From the NCBI GenBank assembly GCA_905478925.1, contig CAJQKQ010000044.1, positions 1-64,000 on the forward strand: DNA of 64,000 bases, in the 5' to 3' direction. Under the pieces are notes generated by a model, which ran no database searches, had not been told where the DNA came from, and saw nothing but the letters and a program-made list of their open reading frames with translations. Of the stretch, positions 44,325 through 54,131 are shown piece after piece; the first letter of the stretch is position 1; every line of letters begins with the position of its first letter. This DNA comes from an uncultured Verrucomicrobiales bacterium (GTDB lineage Bacteria; Verrucomicrobiota; Verrucomicrobiia; Verrucomicrobiales; Akkermansiaceae). The position numbers and the translations under genes are program-made.

Positions 44325-47315
44325 CTAGCGGTTTTCCTTTTCTTTCTTGAGCTGTTCCATCGACTTCACGTTGGGGTTGGCCACGTATTGGTCGGTGAGT
44401 TTCTGAATCTTTTCGAACATTTGGAGTTCCTCGGGTGTGAGCTTATCTTTGAACCTGCTGACTACCTCAATGTAGCGGTAGCCTGTAGCGTAAGCGCCCT
44501 GGCGATCCGACTGCACCCCCGGCTTTTCCGATATCTTGTTCCGCTGGAAGGAGAGCTTCATAATTGCCTCCACGGCGGGGGCGGACACTCTCACGAGACC
44601 AGTGTGCGCACCCATTACCTTGACATACATCGAGATGGCATCATCGATCATTTTGCGCTTCTCGAAGGACTGGGCGAGCATCAGGCCGACGTCCGCGGAG
44701 TATTTCGAGAAGCCGAGGGATTTGCCCTCCTCGCGGTTGAGATATTCGTTGGCGCGCACTGCGGCTTCCGCGTAGTCGCCCTTGGCCATCAGGATCTGGA
44801 CGATGCGGTAGAGTGCGAACTCGCGCTCACCCTTTTCCTGGGAATCGGCGAAGATGCGTTCGAAATCGCCGACCGCCTTTTCAAGGTCGGTGGGCAGCTT
44901 GGATTGCCCGTAGACATCGGCGCGCCCGATGAGGGCCGCGAAGCGGTATGACTGATCCTGGCGGGAAAGCGCTTCGTCGTAGTAGGGAAGCGCCTCGCGG
45001 GGTGCGGAGGTATTGGCTCGCAGGTAGTCGCCGAGCTTGACCAGGATGTAGTTGGAAAGATCCTTGAGGTCGAAATCGGCCTTGAGGTTCTGGAACAGCA
45101 CCTGGACCATCGCCTTGGCGGGACGCTGCTTGGCTTCGTTTTCCTTGTCCTTGGCGATCTCTTCGAAGACGCCGATGATCGCGATGAGCAGGAGCGCACG
45201 TGCGGCCTTGTCGGTGGTGCGGACACCTGGGAAGTTGTAGTAGTGCTCCTTGAGTTCTTGCGGAGTGCGCTTCTCCAGATAGACTTCGGTGTAGGAGTTG
45301 ATCGCCGCCTCAAGGCCGGCGGCCTCGGTGAGCTTGGCCATGGTGGAGATGACTTCCTGCAGGCGCTCGAGGGCTTCCTCTCCCCTGTCGACAGACTGCA
45401 TGGCTTTTACCTGAGCCACGGCGACCTGCGCGCGATATGGGGAGCCGAGGGCATATTCCTTCCAATATTTGTCGGCATACGGAATCGCATCCTTGAGGCG
45501 CGGGTTGGGATCCTCGTTTTTCTTCTGCTCGCCGAGCATTGCGGTCAGATAGTAGAGCGCTTCGCCGGCGACACCGTCGTTGCGGCGGATCTCAGCGATT
45601 TCAAGCGCCTTGAGGTATGCGGGTTCGGCCTCGTCGTTCTGGTTGAGTGCCTGGTGGACGTTGCCTTTGAGGTTGAAGGCCTGATCCGTGACAGGAGAGT
45701 CCACGAATTCATTGAGGATGCGGTCGATTTTTTCCATCGCGCCCTCGTTCTCTTCCTCGGCGTAGTGGGAGTTCGCGCGGTCGTAGAGTGCCAGCGGGAT
45801 GTAGGCCTGATCGCTGCTGTCCTTGTATTTGGTGAGGAACGCGTCGAGCAGTCTTGCTGCCTTGGTCCAGTATTGGAGGCGGGAAACGTTCGATGCCTGG
45901 AAGTAGTCGGCGGACATCGCGAAGAGGCTCTCCGGATATTTCTCAACATGCTGGTCGAGCAGCGGCGCGGCCTTGTCGTACTGGCCGGTGTAGAAATAGG
46001 AGCCGCCGAGGACGAAGAGTGCGAGGTCGTGCTCCGGGGTGCCCTCCGTAGCCTTCTTGTTGGTAATGATGTCACCGGCGATCTCGATGCAGGTCAGGTA
46101 TTTCCCGTCGAAGAAGAGTGAGGAGAGCATCAGCTTCTGGACATCCGGCTTGTGCTTGGACTCCGGGAATTCCTTGAGGAAAATCTCGCCGTATTTCTGA
46201 GTGGCCGAGAGGGCGCTGATGACCGACGAGGTGCGGACGAGGTGGAACAGGTTGTCCTCGCGCTTTTCCGCCTTGGGAAAAAACTTCTCGAGTTGCAGGT
46301 ATGCCCCGAACGCTCCGTGGATATTGTTGTTGGATTCGTGGATGTAGGCGATGGCGGCGAGCTTGATCATCTCGACGGCCTTGTTGCCGCGCTGCTCGGA
46401 TTCGAGGAGCTTGAGCTCCTCCTCGAGCCTGGTCTTGTCGAGGCGTGTGCTGCCATCGGCGATCCGGGCGAGATTTCCCATGTCGGTGATGCGGCTGCGG
46501 AGGTCGTTGATGGCGACCTGCGTGGAAGGTACGAATTGATAGAGGATGAGCGCGGTCTTGGTCATGTCCGCGCCGACCGCGTCGCCGGCGAGCATCATGA
46601 AGATTTTGGAGAAACGCTGCATGGCATACGGCGCGATCACCAGGGCGCCGCGGTTCTTAGCGATGAAATCCAGCATAATTTGCTCGTTCTCCTCTGCGAT
46701 CGCGGCGGTGACCATGGCCTGGAAGGCGGAGACGATTGCCGCGTCGGGGGTGGGGAAGGTTTGCTTGTTCTTGATCGCGATCTCAAGGTGCTCGTTGCCC
46801 TCGGGGAGTTTTCCGATGCGGTAGTGGCAGATTGCCATGTTGATGTGGAAGGCGCCCGGCGGATATTTGTCGCGCGCCTTGTCGCGCTCTTGGAGGAACT
46901 TCTTCCACTGGGTGATCGCTAGCTCGTATTGCTCCGCGCCCATCGCGGCCTCGCCCCATTTAAGCAGAGCCATCTTGTTGAAGATGTTGCCGCCGCCGGC
47001 CTTCTTCTCGTTGGGGTAGTCCTTGTAGCAGGACTCGAAGGACTCCATCGCCTCGGAGAATTTTTTGAGCTTCAGCTCGCAAACGCCCTTGCGGTAGACG
47101 ATGACACCGAAGCGGGGGCCGTAGAGCTGCATCGCCATCCTTGGGGTTTGCCCAAGGCTCACGGCCTTGGAGTTAAAGGCCAGAGCCTCCGGCCATTTGC
47201 CGTTCTTCATCGCCAACAAGGCCTTGTCCACGAGTTCCGGGAGTGTGGCTCCGTCCTGTGCGGAGAGGGGCAGCGAAGTGGCAATGAAGGCGAGTGTGAG
47301 GAGGATTTTTTTCAT
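44325..47315 (-). CDS. Large periplasmic TPR protein
   Basis: The 996-residue protein has a signal peptide (ILLTLAFIATSLPLSAQ) followed by many TPR-like helix pairs, for example AMESFESCYKDYPNEKKAGG, QYELAITQWKKFLQERDKA, QYDKAAPLLDQHVEKYPESL and ALEIAEIRRNDGVAGEALYY. It has no enzymatic motif. Large TPR proteins are found downstream of exbB-exbD-exbD genes in Verrucomicrobiota and Planctomycetota, and may stand in for TonB-linked adaptor functions (inference). A hairpin with a T run (47374-47430) separates it from exbD. Confidence 0.75.
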   Translation of the reverse strand: MKKILLTLAFIATSLPLSAQDGATLPELVDKALLAMKNGKWPEALAFNSKAVSLGQTPRMAMQLYGPRFGVIVYRKGVCELKLKKFSEAMESFESCYKDYPNEKKAGGGNIFNKMALLKWGEAAMGAEQYELAITQWKKFLQERDKARDKYPPGAFHINMAICHYRIGKLPEGNEHLEIAIKNKQTFPTPDAAIVSAFQAMVTAAIAEENEQIMLDFIAKNRGALVIAPYAMQRFSKIFMMLAGDAVGADMTKTALILYQFVPSTQVAINDLRSRITDMGNLARIADGSTRLDKTRLEEELKLLESEQRGNKAVEMIKLAAIAYIHESNNNIHGAFGAYLQLEKFFPKAEKREDNLFHLVRTSSVISALSATQKYGEIFLKEFPESKHKPDVQKLMLSSLFFDGKYLTCIEIAGDIITNKKATEGTPEHDLALFVLGGSYFYTGQYDKAAPLLDQHVEKYPESLFAMSADYFQASNVSRLQYWTKAARLLDAFLTKYKDSSDQAYIPLALYDRANSHYAEEENEGAMEKIDRILNEFVDSPVTDQAFNLKGNVHQALNQNDEAEPAYLKALEIAEIRRNDGVAGEALYYLTAMLGEQKKNEDPNPRLKDAIPYADKYWKEYALGSPYRAQVAVAQVKAMQSVDRGEEALERLQEVISTMAKLTEAAGLEAAINSYTEVYLEKRTPQELKEHYYNFPGVRTTDKAARALLLIAIIGVFEEIAKDKENEAKQRPAKAMVQVLFQNLKADFDLKDLSNYILVKLGDYLRANTSAPREALPYYDEALSRQDQSYRFAALIGRADVYGQSKLPTDLEKAVGDFERIFADSQEKGEREFALYRIVQILMAKGDYAEAAVRANEYLNREEGKSLGFSKYSADVGLMLAQSFEKRKMIDDAISMYVKVMGAHTGLVRVSAPAVEAIMKLSFQRNKISEKPGVQSDRQGAYATGYRYIEVVSRFKDKLTPEELQMFEKIQKLTDQYVANPNVKSMEQLKKEKENR

Positions 47316-47373
47316 TTCTTAAAGAGGGCGGGTTTCTGTTTCTGCAAGGAACTGCAGACGGGGGTGTTTTTCA

Positions 47374-47430
47374 CAAAAAAATACGCCGTCGGGTGGTTCC
47401 TGCAAGATGGAACGTCCGACGACGCAAAAT
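47374..47430 (-). terminator. Intercistronic terminator/attenuator between exbD and the TPR gene
   Basis: In minus-strand sense, GCGTCGTCGG pairs with CCGACGGCG (one wobble), reinforced by inner GTTCC/GGAAC pairing, around an eight-base loop. It is followed by a run of seven T (A tract 47374-47380 on the plus strand). It would reduce read-through from the exb genes into the TPR genes and the receptor gene. Confidence 0.7.
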
Positions 47431-47458
47431 TTTTAGGGATTTTTGAAAGATTTCAGGC

Positions 47459-47920
47459 TCACTCGACGAGGTCGGTGAATGTGACTGAGGTGATTTTGGC
47501 TCCTGCAAGTGCATTGAGGACATCGATCACGCGCTGCTGTTTTGCGCCGGGATCGACATAAACTTGGACGAGGGGCTTGCTATCGGCGCTGCGGGCGGCG
47601 GCGGCGTAGAGGTCAAGCTGGCTGTCGAGCAGCGGCACATTGCGGTCGCCGGCATTGGAATCGAGCTGCTGCTGGCCGGCACCGACACCGGAGTAGATGG
47701 TGCCTGCGGCATCGACGCGGATGAACATTGGCTCGATTTTCGGCTGCTCCGTGCTCGGTGCCGCGGCGGGGAGCGACATGCCCAGATCCGTCTCGCGGGG
47801 GATGATGGTGGAGGTAACGAGGAAGTAGATGAGGAGCAGGAAGCAGACGTCGATAAGGGACGAGATGTCCAGATCCGGATCGGCTTCCTCTTCGGCTTTA
47901 GATTTTTTGTGGCGGGCCAT
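47459..47920 (-). CDS. exbD: ExbD/TolR-family protein (second copy)
   Basis: The 153-residue protein has a cytoplasmic N-terminus rich in Lys and Glu, one membrane helix SSLIDVCFLLLIYFLVTSTI with the conserved proton-path Asp (about residue 24), and a periplasmic domain ending VIDVLNALAGAKITSVTF. It works with ExbB to convert the proton motive force into movement of a periplasmic partner. It differs strongly from the other ExbD beside it, so the two may form a heteromeric pair. Confidence 0.85.
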   Translation of the reverse strand: MARHKKSKAEEEADPDLDISSLIDVCFLLLIYFLVTSTIIPRETDLGMSLPAAAPSTEQPKIEPMFIRVDAAGTIYSGVGAGQQQLDSNAGDRNVPLLDSQLDLYAAAARSADSKPLVQVYVDPGAKQQRVIDVLNALAGAKITSVTFTDLVE

Positions 47921-47947
47921 GGAAGGGGTTTTGGTTTCGGGGGCGGA

Positions 47948-48421
47948 CTATTTTTTCTCCTTACGAAGGCCCTTGTGGGTCTGGTAGACGGCGAAGATGA
48001 CCTGATCGACCCCGGCTTGGGCTGCCGCCCTGATGGCGGTGCGGGAGAACTTGAACACCGCATCTTGGTCGCCGCGAAGGTGGAGCTTGGGCTCGATGCC
48101 GAGGGCTTCGTATTTCTCTTTTTCTATTTTTACGAGATCGAAGATGTCCTTGTCATCGGCAAGGACGACGTTGAAATTCTCCGCCGTGTATGTGCCGTCC
48201 TCGCGGACGTTGATGACGATGCGACCGCGGCCGTCCTCCTGGCGCTTCGAGTTTTTCGCGACCGGGGGGAGCACATCCGGGTCGGTCTGGACGATGATTG
48301 CGGTGGCGTTGACGATGAAGAAGATGAGCAGCAGGAAGACCATGTCGATCATCGGCGACATGTCGACTTTCGCTTCGTCGTCGTCGCCCGAGGTGGACCG
48401 CCTGAGTTTTTTTGATGCCAT
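47948..48421 (-). CDS. exbD: ExbD/TolR-family protein (first copy)
   Basis: The 157-residue protein starts MASKKLRRSTSGDDDEAKVD and has a single membrane helix with the conserved Asp in MSPMIDMVFLLLIFFIVNAT, then a periplasmic domain with LHLRGDQDAVFKFSRTAIRA and VIFAVYQTHKG. It is followed 27 bases later by a second exbD and preceded by exbB, so the order is exbB, exbD, exbD. Confidence 0.87.
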   Translation of the reverse strand: MASKKLRRSTSGDDDEAKVDMSPMIDMVFLLLIFFIVNATAIIVQTDPDVLPPVAKNSKRQEDGRGRIVINVREDGTYTAENFNVVLADDKDIFDLVKIEKEKYEALGIEPKLHLRGDQDAVFKFSRTAIRAAAQAGVDQVIFAVYQTHKGLRKEKK

Positions 48422-48480
48422 GGGGATTATTCAGGTTCGCGGGGCTGCGGGTGCAGTGATGCACCCGTTCCCGGTTTGGC

Positions 48481-49266
48481 TCAAGCGATGCCTTCAGGGA
48501 TTTTTGCGTAAAGCGTGTCCGCGTTGACGGTTGCGACCGCAGCGTTGAGTAGCTCCTCGGCGACGTGTGAGGACTCTGCGACGAGCGAGTTGTATTTATT
48601 CTTCAGGACGAAGTAGCAGATGATACATGGGATCGCGTTGAAGAGGCCCCAGAGGGTGGTGAGGAGGGCGACGGAGATGTCGCCGGCGAGGGCGGAGGGG
48701 TCTGCTGCACCAGCGGTCTTCAGTGTTCCGAAAGCGCTGACCATACCGATGACCGTTCCGGTCAGTCCGAGCATTGGGGAGGCTTGGGCGATGAGCGAGA
48801 TGTAGTTGATCCACTGCATGCTCTTGCGGGATTCGTTGTTGGTGAAATCCGCAATCGCGTCCTCGACCTGGTCGCGGCCGAGTGTTTCCGGCTGGGTGGC
48901 GTCGATGTTCGGGAAGGAGTAGGCGACCATGCGTCCGAGGTAGGAGGGATGGGATGCGGCAAGCTCGATGGCGGAGCGGACGCGGCAATTGGACATGTGC
49001 TCCATGAGGGCTGTCTGGAGATCGGCGGGGCAGAACTTCGATTTCGTCAGGGACATGAAGTTGTAGACGGCGAGGGCAACGAAGCCGATCACCGCGACGC
49101 CGATGAGAATCATGGTGTAACCGCCGTCGAAGATCCAGCGGTCGAGCAGAGTGTCCTGTTCGACGGGCGCGGAGCCTTGGGCGAAAAGTTGCGGTGCGGC
49201 CAGCAGGCTGGCGGTTACGATGGCGGACGCTGTGAAGCGGGGGCGGGAAACGGAGTTTTGGATCAT
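48481..49266 (-). CDS. exbB: MotA/TolQ/ExbB proton channel protein
   Basis: From ATG 49266 (MIQNSVSRPRFTASAIVTAS) the 261-residue protein has a signal-like N-terminus and three membrane helices: TMILIGVAVIGFVALAVYNF, the second around QASPMLGLTGTVIGMVSAFG, and SVALLTTLWGLFNAIPCII. The second and third contain the family's conserved pore residues. It is the first gene of the exbB-exbD-exbD set. A TTG at 49287 would add seven residues and is unlikely. ExbB-type subunits form a pentamer around ExbD in the inner membrane. Confidence 0.87.
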   Translation of the reverse strand: MIQNSVSRPRFTASAIVTASLLAAPQLFAQGSAPVEQDTLLDRWIFDGGYTMILIGVAVIGFVALAVYNFMSLTKSKFCPADLQTALMEHMSNCRVRSAIELAASHPSYLGRMVAYSFPNIDATQPETLGRDQVEDAIADFTNNESRKSMQWINYISLIAQASPMLGLTGTVIGMVSAFGTLKTAGAADPSALAGDISVALLTTLWGLFNAIPCIICYFVLKNKYNSLVAESSHVAEELLNAAVATVNADTLYAKIPEGIA

Positions 49267-49447
49267 GGGGTTCTTGAATTTGCTCAATGTGCTGCGCGGC
49301 AGTTTGTGAATTAAAGAGGTGCGGGCAAGGAAGATTTTGGAAAATTAGAAAGAAGTTTGTGATGACGGCCGTGGTGCGCGAGGGGCGACATACGGTTTCA
49401 ACGCGCGATCAAGGGTTTTTCTTTGGCCTAAAATGGGGGTGTGTTGA

Positions 49448-49483
49448 CAAAAAACGACCGCCTGCGGAATACCGGAGGCGGTC
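49448..49483 (-). terminator. Rho-independent terminator after fructose-bisphosphate aldolase
   Basis: In minus-strand sense a stem of GACCGCCT with AGGCGGTC, extended by inner CCGG pairs, is followed by TTTTTTGTC. It lies 54 bases past the aldolase stop. Confidence 0.88.
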
Positions 49484-49536
49484 GGGATGATGGGGAAGAA
49501 GCCGGTCAAAGACACGGCTTTCCGGGAGGTTCTCCT

Positions 49537-50565
<1,029 letters not shown>

Positions 50566-50785
50566 AACGACGGCTGCGTAACGGATTGCGTGCCGGGGTG
50601 CAAGGCTGTTTCCTGAGTGTGGGCGCGCTGGGTGGGTGAAGAATTTCCACCGCAGAGGTGCGGAGACCACAGAGCGGCGCGGAGAAGATAGCCTTGCCGG
50701 GGCTTGGATTTCGGATTTTGAAATTTCCTAATGCTTGCCTTGCGATCGCAAGTCAGCTAAATACTGCCGCCTCACACCGGATGTG

Positions 50786-50857
50786 GGTCCCGTGGTCCAA
50801 TGGATAGGACGGTGGCCTCCGAAGCCGTAGGTGGTGGTTCGATTCCACCCGGGACCA
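50786..50857 (+). tRNA. tRNA-Arg (anticodon CCG)
   Basis: A 72-base cloverleaf: acceptor GGTCCCG pairing with CGGGACC, D-arm GTCC/GGAC, anticodon loop CTCCGAA with anticodon CCG, and T-arm GGTGG-TTCGATT-CCACC, then discriminator A. No CCA is encoded. Two G-T wobbles lie in the anticodon stem. It is between the aldolase gene and the convergent membrane protein gene. Confidence 0.95.
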
Positions 50858-50884
50858 CTTGGGTGTGATGGGAGCCGACTTCAG

Positions 50885-52918
50885 TCAGCGCTCCAGAATC
50901 GTGTTGATCTCTTTCCGCACCTGCGCGGCGATCTTGAATTCGTAGGCACCGAGATCCGGGGCATCGGGATCGATGCGGAAAAGGGTGTCTTGTGGCACCC
51001 AGTGCTTTTCCGATGAAATGGGGATGGGGAGCGTGGCGCAGAGAGCGATGATGCTCATTGCGTAAGCCATCGGCAGGGCTGCGGCTGCGGTGGTGCGGAC
51101 GATACGTTGCTGAGGCTTTCCGATGATACCTTGGATCGTGTTGAGAAAAACATTCCCGACCCACAGCAGCGGGACGGCGGAGAGTCCGATCAGAGCCGGG
51201 TGCGAGAGGCCGAAGCGGACAAGCAGCGGCAGGGCGGCGAGCGACCAGAGTAGGATCGCGGAAAGGACGATACTGGAGATTCTCCCGCCTCCCGAGCCTA
51301 ACCCGAATGGGGCGAGCCGCTTGGAAAGCCGCCAGCGCAACAGCAGCGCCGGAGCCAGCAGCAGGTTCATCGCAATGGCGAGCAGGTGGATGCCGGGGAA
51401 GAGAAAGAGGAAATGCTTGAGACCGTATTCCCTCCCGCCGAGCGGGGTCAGGCGGTTGATGGCGAGAAAGACCGCGATCGGGAGCGCGATGCCGCAGAGG
51501 AAAACCCACACCCAGTCAACCGGCCGGAGCAAGCACGCCAGCCGTTTCGCAGGGATGCGGACGGTGCGCGGGGAGAGGAAACGGAACAGGAAAACCGGAA
51601 GACAACCGATGAGAAGGATCAGCGCGACGGATGTGATCCCGAGCCGGGTGGCGATGTCATGCTCGGCAAGGCGCATTGGCTTGAGATCGGATTCGCTGAT
51701 CGGCGGCGGGGAGAAGACCTGTCCGCGCACCACGGGCAGGGTTGTGCCCGCGATCACCGCGGCGCGCTCTTCCGTAACCGGATCCGTATCTTTCTTTCTC
51801 CGGATCTCGCGACCATCCTTCATTGTCTGGAACGCGTCCCTCTGCCTGCGGTATATTTCCGCCATTTCCGCGAGGCCGAGACGATCCGCAGCTCCATGGA
51901 AATTGACCGCTGTAGCGGATCCAATGACTGTGTAGACCAATTCGCCGACAAGGCTTGTATCCTTGTTGCGGGCAAGTTGGGACATGAACGCCTCCCGCTG
52001 CTGCACGAGGACCGGAAAATCCTCTTTCCGATCCGTTTTGGAAAGTTCATCGGCTTGGGCGTCCATCAGATCGGCGACAAGCCGGAGGCTGATGATACCC
52101 GATGCAGGCGAATATACATGAACCAGAGAATGCATGAACTCCGCCATCGTCTCATCCGGCAGGATACCGCTCCGCTCAGCCATCATGGTGCTGGAGTAAG
52201 TCCGGAACTCCGGCAGCTCCGCCGCTTTCGCGATCAGGGCAAATGCCTCATCGAACGCCGCCTGGTCGGTGATGGAGAATTCCTGTTCTCTGAAGGCAGG
52301 GGCGAGCTGCCCCCCAGGAATGATACGGGGTTTGTTGGGGCTGGAGCCGAATCTTACCTTATCGAAGGAGTGTTTCCCAACCTGCGATGCTGCAAAGTAG
52401 AGGAAGAAGGCATTTTCCGGGGCGATGCGGGCGACGGTTTCGAAATAATCCGGAGGGAGAGCCTCGTTCTCAGAAGCGTAAGCCCCAACATACTCGGCGT
52501 AGTAGGCGGGATTATCCGGATCATAAAGATGCAGGAGCCGCCTTTGCTCAAGGTTATCCAATGCCGGATCTCCGAGCAGCAATAGCTCACGATCCGTTAG
52601 GTCTGAGGGACGCGGAGGCGGCTCAGGAAGATCAAAAAGAGATGCGTGAGATACGCTGTCCACCAAGCGGATTTCCGGAGCGTGCGAGTAGATCGCCAGC
52701 GCCAATGCGATGCCCGCCACCGACCACAGCGTTACCTTCCAGATGGCTGCCCGCCTTTTCTCGCCGCCCGCCTCAAGCCCGGCCAATGCGGCAGCCACAC
52801 CAGGATGATCCGGCTCGAAGGTTTCTTCCAGCATCGCCTTTGCCGCGAGTTGCTGTTCCGCGTTGTCTGTGAGGGGCTTTACTGCGGCTTCGATGAGGGG
52901 ATGGGACTTCGGGAGCAC
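50885..52918 (-). CDS. Large hypothetical membrane protein
   Basis: The protein of about 677 residues (start GTG 52918) has one membrane helix near residues 58-80 (TLWSVAGIALALAIYSHA), a soluble middle domain of about 350 residues, then about five membrane helices at the C-terminal end (e.g. GITSVALILLIGCLPVFLFRF and DWVWVFLCGIALPIAVFLAI). The middle part has short helical repeats but no motif I recognise. Its N-terminus resembles the anti-sigma-like or TPR-containing envelope proteins of this phylum only in layout. Function unknown. Confidence 0.65.
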   Translation of the reverse strand: MLPKSHPLIEAAVKPLTDNAEQQLAAKAMLEETFEPDHPGVAAALAGLEAGGEKRRAAIWKVTLWSVAGIALALAIYSHAPEIRLVDSVSHASLFDLPEPPPRPSDLTDRELLLLGDPALDNLEQRRLLHLYDPDNPAYYAEYVGAYASENEALPPDYFETVARIAPENAFFLYFAASQVGKHSFDKVRFGSSPNKPRIIPGGQLAPAFREQEFSITDQAAFDEAFALIAKAAELPEFRTYSSTMMAERSGILPDETMAEFMHSLVHVYSPASGIISLRLVADLMDAQADELSKTDRKEDFPVLVQQREAFMSQLARNKDTSLVGELVYTVIGSATAVNFHGAADRLGLAEMAEIYRRQRDAFQTMKDGREIRRKKDTDPVTEERAAVIAGTTLPVVRGQVFSPPPISESDLKPMRLAEHDIATRLGITSVALILLIGCLPVFLFRFLSPRTVRIPAKRLACLLRPVDWVWVFLCGIALPIAVFLAINRLTPLGGREYGLKHFLFLFPGIHLLAIAMNLLLAPALLLRWRLSKRLAPFGLGSGGGRISSIVLSAILLWSLAALPLLVRFGLSHPALIGLSAVPLLWVGNVFLNTIQGIIGKPQQRIVRTTAAAALPMAYAMSIIALCATLPIPISSEKHWVPQDTLFRIDPDAPDLGAYEFKIAAQVRKEINTILER

Positions 52919-53113
52919 GGTGGTTTCTAGCGGATGAGGAAAGGAACAGCGATTTCGAAATCGCGACCTGCGCGGCGAATATTTCTCGGGGTTTTATGGG
53001 AGAGGGGTGCCCGATGGAAAGGTTGAGGGCGGGACGCCCTTTTCACGGCCTGCGGCGGGCCGCCGCAGCTACGCTCCGGTTGCGGGTCCTTTCGGCATCG
53101 GTTAGCCTTGTGG

Positions 53114-53842
53114 ATGGTTTTGAGTATCGCTGTTCTTTGGCTTGGGATTGTCTGTGCCTGCGGGGCGGAGACGGTGACGAGGGACGGTGTCCGGTATTTC
53201 GTCTGGAAGGCGAAGCCGGAAAAGGTGCGGGTGGTTTGGAAGGATGCGGATGGGAAACCGATGCGGGATTTCCCTACGGCGAAGGCGTTTCTGGAGAGGA
53301 AGGGCGAGAAGCCGGTGATGCTGATGAACGGGGGGATCTTTGAGCCGGGAGGAATTCCAAGTGGGCTGCTGGTGCAGGATGGCAAGCAGTTGCATGCGGT
53401 GAACCGCAGGGACGGTAAGGGGAATTTCTTCCTGAGGCCGAACGGAATTTTCCTGATCAGCGACAAGGGTGCTCGGGTGATGGAGACGGGGAAATGGCCG
53501 CCGGTGGGGGAGAAGGTGACTTACGCGGTGCAGTCGGGGCCGCTGCTGTTGGAGAACGGCAAGGTGCATCCGGCGTTCAACCAGGGCTCGAAGTCACGGC
53601 TGCTGCGCAACGGGGTGGGCGTTGCGGAGGATGGGACGGTGGTTTTTGCGATCTCGGATGCGAAGGGGGAGAGGTATCCGAACTTGTTTGGATTTGCGGA
53701 TTTGTTCCGGAGTCTCGGGTGCAGGAATGCGCTGTTTCTGGATGGGGATATCAGTCAGATGAGATTTGGGAAAAGAGTTGAGGAGAGGAGCAACCGGTTT
53801 GGGTCGTTGATAGCGGTGGTGGGAGAAGTGAGTGATCAGTGA
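53114..53842 (+). CDS. Phosphodiester glycosidase (NAGPA-like) secreted protein
   Basis: From ATG 53114 (a TTG at 53108 is also possible) the 242-residue protein has a signal peptide (LSIAVLWLGIVCACGA), then the NAGPA-type domain: MLMNGGIFEPGGIPSGLLV near residue 75, NGIFLISD, VQSGPLLLENGKVH near 140, RNGVGVAEDGTVVFAISD and LFLDGDISQMRF near 214. Proteins of this family hydrolyse phosphodiester-linked sugars such as GlcNAc-1-phosphodiesters or cell-wall sugar linkages. Substrate here unknown. Confidence 0.8.
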   Translation: MVLSIAVLWLGIVCACGAETVTRDGVRYFVWKAKPEKVRVVWKDADGKPMRDFPTAKAFLERKGEKPVMLMNGGIFEPGGIPSGLLVQDGKQLHAVNRRDGKGNFFLRPNGIFLISDKGARVMETGKWPPVGEKVTYAVQSGPLLLENGKVHPAFNQGSKSRLLRNGVGVAEDGTVVFAISDAKGERYPNLFGFADLFRSLGCRNALFLDGDISQMRFGKRVEERSNRFGSLIAVVGEVSDQ

Positions 53843-53864
53843 TCAGTGGGAGACTGGTGCTACT

Positions 53865-54128
53865 CCAGGGCATCTACATTTGGGAAAACATTACGAGAGA
53901 AAGATGATTTTAACCGCAGATGGACGGGATGCACGCAGATGAAAGAAGGGATTTCGCAAATTTAGGTTCGAAGCTTTCGAAAACGAACACAGCCAGCAAT
54001 CAATCCCATTTTCATCGTCCCGGATCTGCGTCAATCCCGTCCATTTGACGAAATAATTTCGTTTCCAGTTCGTCTATGTCCGCTGCGCTCCCGTTGCGGT
54101 TTGATATCTTCAAATGTAGATGCCCTGG
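53865..54128. repeat. 264-bp element with 18-base terminal inverted repeats
   Basis: CCAGGGCATCTACATTTG at 53865-53882 and its exact inverse at 54111-54128 bound the region between the glycosidase and YafK genes. Inside, a segment (53911-53940) resembles the inverse of another (54022-54052), so the element could fold into a long hairpin. No reading frame of note. It ends three bases from the YafK stop codon. Confidence 0.6.
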
Positions 54129-54131
54129 GTG

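Noticed and set aside
49444..49449. TTGACA as a -35 promoter element
   Set aside because: It is part of the T run of the aldolase terminator on the other strand and has no -10 box at a useful distance.
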